Source of the DNA: Cryptomeria japonica
Lineage: Eukaryota > Streptophyta > Pinopsida > Cupressales > Cupressaceae
Assembly: GCF_030272615.1 (NCBI RefSeq)
Contig: NC_081415.1
Coordinates: 629,215,240-629,279,239, forward strand
Direction of reading: 5' to 3'
Length of the DNA stretch: 64,000 nt
The notes under the pieces were generated by a model. The model searched no databases, was not told the DNA's origin, and saw only the letters and a list, made by a program, of their open reading frames with translations. Numbering within the stretch: the first letter of the stretch is position 1; each line of letters starts with the position of its first letter. Positions 59,530 through 64,000 of this stretch are shown piece by piece. Position numbers and translations under genes: made by a program.

Positions 59530-61349
59530 ATATATTTTCCCTTATGATTGTTATTAGTAATTGTAGAATTATCCATAATTTAAGTTATTATTTAGATATG
59601 ATGTATATACATAATATGATATGTGTATATAAGTATATATTCATCGAATATATAATTATATACATATATTTATATTATTATATATATTTAATGTGATTTT
59701 TTTTAGAAATTGTATTATTTGGGAATTAAATTAATGATGTTTTTGTGCAAAATGTATTTATTAATATGGGATGTTTTATTCATTAAGTTATTATGATTTT
59801 GCTTGTTCAAAAATAAAAGGGGAAAATTGGTTATTTGCAGTTAGTTTAAATTCTAGCCTTATTAAATTAATAACAGATTTGAATTTCTTTTAAAAGTGTG
59901 GTTGTGTTTTGTTAAATTAAATGTTGAATTGCAAGTATATAATGATTTTATTATTTTCAAAATATTGTTTGAATTATGATCTTAGTGAATTTGGTATTTC
60001 TTAGCAAGAGCTTGATTTCATTGCAATTCTTGTAAATGTTAGTTGTCATGTTGTAGTGGTTGTTGTACCCTCTTGATCATGTGTTTCCTTATTACCTTGT
60101 TGTTTTAAACCATGTTGTGTTATGTTCCATATGGTTAACCAAGGGTTAGTAATATTGTGTTTTCGTCACCTATTTTTTATAGTGGTTATATGGCTGTCAG
60201 TATCGCCATAGGATTCTCGTAGAGAGACTGTGTTTGTATAGTGTCCTATGGGAGAGTGGCTTTTGAGTGGGGGTCGTGCCTCAAGTGGTTAGCTGGATAA
60301 CCCCTTGAAAGTGAGTTAATAAGTGATAACCTAATTTAATTGATTAGGGGTTGGGTAGTTCTTAGCATTAAATAAGATATTGTACGCTGTGCATGGTTGA
60401 GTGCTCGTAGATGTAGTGGGAAGACCTAGAATGGAAAACCGACCACCTTGTTTTCACAAAGGGTTGGTAGGGTCCGCATGAGTCTTGGATGGAACTGGGG
60501 GTTCAGGAAAGGTTACCAGGATAACCTAGGTTGGGAGTCGGAACCTATGGAGGCCTATCTAGGGTAACCATCACAAGCTATGTAATGACACTCTCTCTTT
60601 AGGGTTACTAGTGTATTGTGATGTTGAGTTCACTTGAGTATTGTGGAGTCACACTTGTATTGTCAACCATGTTTTGCTTGTGCTTTCTTGAGGGTCTTCT
60701 ACTATCTCCTAGCACAGTGGGGTGGTTCCATTTTGGGATCACATGGTCAGGTGGTAGTGCCACTTCCCATCGGATATGTATGTTCGTGCCTTCATGCGAG
60801 GATTGGCTTCGAAGATATTTTCATGGTTCATGATTCTTGTACCATCTCATGTTGAAGAGTTTTGTATTTGAGACCTACGTGGTCATTTGTATCAGTGGAT
60901 TATGTTACCTTGGCATTTGGTAGAGATGTAATCTTATATGTATTATTGGAAGCCATGTAAATGATGATTTATGTAATCTTTGTTTGTATGGATGTTTATT
61001 ATATCAGTTATGTTTATTCAATGTGTAAATGTTTTCTTCAAAAGAAATATATTGTAATACTTTTAATCTTCCAATGATGAAATCTGTTGTATGAATATGA
61101 TTTATTGTGATCATTAAGTAATTGATGGATAATTGGATTAACCTTAATAATGGGATTTAACCTTTTGAATAATTCTTCATTGGTAACCCTTTAGGAATTC
61201 TTTGTGTTAGACTTATGCTTGTGTAATAAATGTGCAATGTAGTAATTAAAGCACTTTAGTTGGATTAAACTTTTATAAAAAAAAAATGTTTCTCCCTTAG
61301 TTGGTTAGTTGTGTGGTTTTTCCTTTAGAGTTCCTGGCGGGGCATTACA
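57477..61349 (+). repeat. 3.9-kb 5' LTR of the chromovirus-like element
   Basis: 3,873 bp from TGTAGTGCCCC to GGGGCATTACA, whose ends are imperfect inverted repeats. It contains a (TA)n run at 59484-59524 and short frames (for example 60618-60855) without similarity to known proteins. No nested element was recognised inside it. Confidence 0.88.
59484..59524. repeat. (TA)n microsatellite
   Basis: About 41 bp of uninterrupted TA repeat, followed by AT-rich sequence to about 59700. Confidence 0.95.
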
Positions 61350-61351
61350 TT

Positions 61352-61363
61352 TGGTATCAGAGC
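61352..61363 (+). other. Primer binding site of the chromovirus-like element
   Basis: TGGTATCAGAGC, two bases after the LTR end. Confidence 0.93.
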
Positions 61364-61473
61364 CCATGTTTCAACACTAGGTACTCTGGTTTTAAATTGA
61401 GCCCATTCAACTTGACCTTTTGGTTAGGTCTTAGTGTTTGTGTTTCCCTTGTTAGTATCCTTGTTGTAGATCT

Positions 61474-61834
61474 TGTTAGGGTTTCAAACAGATCCAAAGC
61501 AAATATGGACTAACAATTATATGTAGATTTAAATACAAAAGATAAAGAAATAAAACATGACATAGATAACACAGAGATTTAACATGGTTCACCCAGAATG
61601 GGTTATGTCCACCATACACAGTCGTCCAATCTTTCTTATTATCCAGAAAAAATAGTACATCAACCTTACAATGCCTTAAGCATCCCAGCCACTTATAACA
61701 TGCGTTTTTAGGGCAAAAACAAAATCGGCCTTTTTAGGTTTTATTACAATGTCGGTTTTCATCAAAAAAAATACCCCGGCAAGGATACGTGCTGAGTGCA
61801 CATTACTTTTCTGATTAGTCACCACATTTCAACA
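61474..61834 (-). mobile_element. Solo LTR of the Tnt1-like Copia family, TSD GATCT
   Basis: 361 bp in reverse orientation, starting TGTTAGGGTTTCAAAC and ending CACATTTCAACA. It is the reverse complement of the LTR type at 34263-34631. GATCT flanks it exactly (61469-61473 and 61835-61839). There is no internal region, so an earlier full element lost it by recombination between its LTRs. Confidence 0.95.
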
Positions 61835-61870
61835 GATCTAAACCTTTATCTCTTATGCAGTGATAGGATC

Positions 61871-64000
61871 ATGGCTAGGAAAGCCAAAGGTTTTGGTTGT
61901 GTTGGTGGCCGCAATAGAGGTAGAGGTGGGGGATGTGGTCAAGGTTCAGGCCATCATAGTCCTTCACCACAACCCACTCATGTGAGTGTGGAGCAGGATC
62001 ATTTTGTTCATTAGAATGAGTAGCACACAATGGAGCAGGTTCCCAAAAGGGGAGAGCTAAGGCAGATGTTCTAGGAGGTGTTAGCTATACTAGACCCTAT
62101 ACCTGAGGCCGAACAGCCTATCCATGATCAGGTGGGAGAGTCACATCAGTAGAATCTTGAGGAGAGGGAGAGAGAGAGGTCTCCCAGGAGGAGAGAGGTC
62201 CCAGTAGACCAGGACTCAGTTACTTTGGGGCACATGAGAGATTTGATGAGATCCCATCCTCCTTCCTTTGGCAGTTTGGGTACCAGTCTTGAGGCAGAGA
62301 CCTGGTTGATTAGTGTAGATCGATGTTTTTCCATGCATCTGTATGGCAGTAACACCAAGGCCAGATGCGCCATCATACGTCTCGATAATTTTGCTTCTAT
62401 CTAGTGATGGTTGGAGAAAGAGAGGATTGGTTTGAACATTAACATCGTGACTTGAGAGATTTTCCAGGAGAGATTTAGGGCACGCTTTCTCTCACCTCAG
62501 TGGAGACAGTCTCAGGCAGATGAGTTTTATGCATTACACCAGTTTGGCATGTATGTGGATCAGTTTGAGCATAGTTTTGTTGAGCTCAAATAGTATGTTG
62601 GTATCAAGAATGATGAGGCGATGTTAGTCTAGCACTTCTTGAAGGGACTAAAAGACCACATTAGTGGAGGAGTGAGGGTGTTTGATCCTGTTTCAGTAGA
62701 GATTATCGTGGTGAAAGCCAGGCTGGTAGAGAAGAATCTTGGTCATGCTCATGGTGGTCTATCTAGAGTGCAGATTGAGAGTGTGCCTTACGGTGGTTCC
62801 AGAGTTAGAGGGAATTAATCCTAGACTGCTGCACCTTTTAGGAGTTTTCAGGAACCCGCTAAGGGTGGGTAGCAATAGCAAAGTTTTCAGTCAAGGCTAA
62901 AGCAATTTCAGGGCCAGCAGAGTGGCAACTCTCATTCTAAGAAGAATAGGAACTAGAAAAGGAGTAGGTAGAGCTTTCCAGGGAAGTTCTCTCAGGGTAC
63001 ATCTTAGCCCCTAGTAGGGGAAGCTTCCAGCAGCCTAGTGGATCGTCTGGAGGTAGAGGACCTAATAAAGGAGCTTGTTTCACTTGTGGTCAGTTTAGCC
63101 ACATAGCCACTCAGTGCCCTCAACATTCTCATCAGACGAGTAGTCAGAGGCCAGTAGCATTGTAGCCGACAGTAGGGGATGTAGGTACATCCCATAGGAT
63201 TTTTGTGGCACCTAATGACGGCCAAGCTAAGCACCAGGGTACAATGATCGAGACTACAGGTGTGTTGGGTGGTATTCCTATCTCTATATTTTTTGACTTT
63301 GGTGATTTTGATTCTTTCATTTCTTCCTCCATTGTGGAGTGATACAGGCTCGCGTCTTCTAGATAGGGAGATAGGTGGCAAGTAGACCTGGTTACTGGTT
63401 TGTGTGTGTCCGTAGATACCTTCATTCCCAATTGTGAGTTGGACCTAGGACCCTTCATTACTTCAGTTGACCTTCAAGTCAATCCTTTGGGGTCTTATGG
63501 AGTTGAGTTGGGAATGGATTGGTTGGCATCTCACAGTGCTCATGTATACTATTATCAGAAGACAATGGAGTGTTTACATGATCATGGCAGAAAAGTGGGG
63601 ATCATTGGAGTTCAAAGATCGATATCCTTACGTATGATTTCCACTATGCAACTTAAGCGGTGTATGTGTCGAGGGTGTCATCTTTTTGCAGTTGCTATTA
63701 AGGATGTGGATGAGGAAGAGAGTCGAGAAATCATTCTTGATGGTCGCCCTATTCTTAGAGAGTATGCTGATGTGTTTCCTATGGAAATTCTTGATATGCC
63801 TCCAAAGCAGGACATAGACTTTCGCATTGACTTGGTTCCTAGTGCGGAACCTATTTTGAGAGCTCCATATCGGATGACTACTCAGGAGTTGAGTGAGTTG
63901 AAGTTGCAGATGGATGAATTGATGGCCAAAGGGTTCATTTGTCTTGGTGTTTCTCCTTGTGGTGCGCTAGTTATCTTTGTTAAGAATAAGGATGGTTCTC
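61871..64000 (+). pseudogene. Chromovirus-like gag-protease-RT, partial
   Basis: Starts MARKAKGFGCVGGRNRGRGG at 61871. Gag includes AETWLISVDRCFSMH, WRQSQADEFYALHQFGMYVD and MLV-x-HFLKGLKDHI (to about 62760). A zinc knuckle ACFTCGQFSHIATQCP (C-x2-C-x4-H-x4-C) is at about 63075-63122. The protease has ISIFFDFGDFDSFIS where D(S/T)GA is expected, then ELGMDWLASHSAHVYY. The RT N-terminus (about 63750-64000) includes YADVFPMEILDMPPKQDIDF, KGFICLGVSPCGAL and FVKNKDGS. Many TAG stops in gag, mostly from CAG or TGG. It is cut by the window end. Confidence 0.9.

Larger units (their letters stand above)
57477..64000 (+). mobile_element. Chromovirus-like Ty3/gypsy element, runs off the window
   Basis: 5' LTR (57477-61349), primer site (61352-61363), leader with a nested solo LTR, gag, zinc knuckle, protease and the RT beginning. 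It is inserted in a Copia RNase H frame. The RT entry (DMPPKQDIDFRIDLVP, APYRMTTQELSELKLQ) and the very long LTR resemble the Tekay/Del chromovirus group (inference). GCATT (57472-57476) may be the left target duplication. Confidence 0.9.

Overview
This is plant nuclear DNA made almost entirely of nested, decaying transposable elements. I infer a seed plant with a large, slowly purged genome; a gymnosperm is plausible, but the sequence alone does not prove it. The signs are plant-type Ty1/copia and Ty3/gypsy polyproteins, plant initiator-tRNA primer sites (TGGTATCAGAGC type), a TNP2-type CACTA transposase with introns, and a plant clathrin heavy chain fragment. No intact host gene was found. 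Nearly every coding region carries stop codons, most of them one C-to-T or G-to-A transition away from Gln, Arg or Trp codons.

The central discovery is a single CACTA (En/Spm) DNA transposon of about 35.2 kb, at 5976-41182. It begins CACTAATACATTTGG, ends in the inverted counterpart (reverse complement CACTAGAACATTTGG), and is flanked by the 3-bp duplication ACA (5973-5975 and 41183-41185). It sits inside the reverse transcriptase of an older Ty3/gypsy element: the 5' part lies at about 1441-5975 and the 3' part (RT end, two RNase H domains, integrase) at 41183-43671. From left to right on the + strand it holds a TNP2-type transposase gene (7989-19549) with a poly-Asp/poly-His tail, a SET-domain gene (20292-21915), a second transposon gene resembling plant Transposase_24 proteins with duplicated exons (23770-25935), and the 3' exons of a clathrin heavy chain gene with introns (26552-26891 and 39870-40694).

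The transposon has itself been invaded. A Copia element (8669-15975, minus strand, TSD AAGGT) lies in a splice donor of the transposase gene. A non-autonomous LTR element without gag or pol (31345-34220, TSD ACCAT) and a Tnt1-like Copia element (34263-39118, TSD ATTAG) lie 42 bp apart in the clathrin region. Two copies of an unclassified minus-strand coding repeat (about 22186-23540 and 27412-30845) are also present.

Right of the gypsy remnant lies a non-autonomous gag-protease element (44424-52318, TSD CTAGT). Its single 1,147-codon frame is broken by only three stops and it has no reverse transcriptase or integrase. Its LTRs carry an exact 31-bp-period array of hairpins upstream of the TATA box. 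From 53737 to the window end there is a nest of partial elements: a forward Copia LTR plus gag, interrupted by a reverse Copia LTR plus RNase H, interrupted by a chromovirus-like Ty3/gypsy element with a 3.9-kb LTR. The leader of that last element carries a solo LTR (61474-61834, TSD GATCT) of the same family as the Tnt1-like element.
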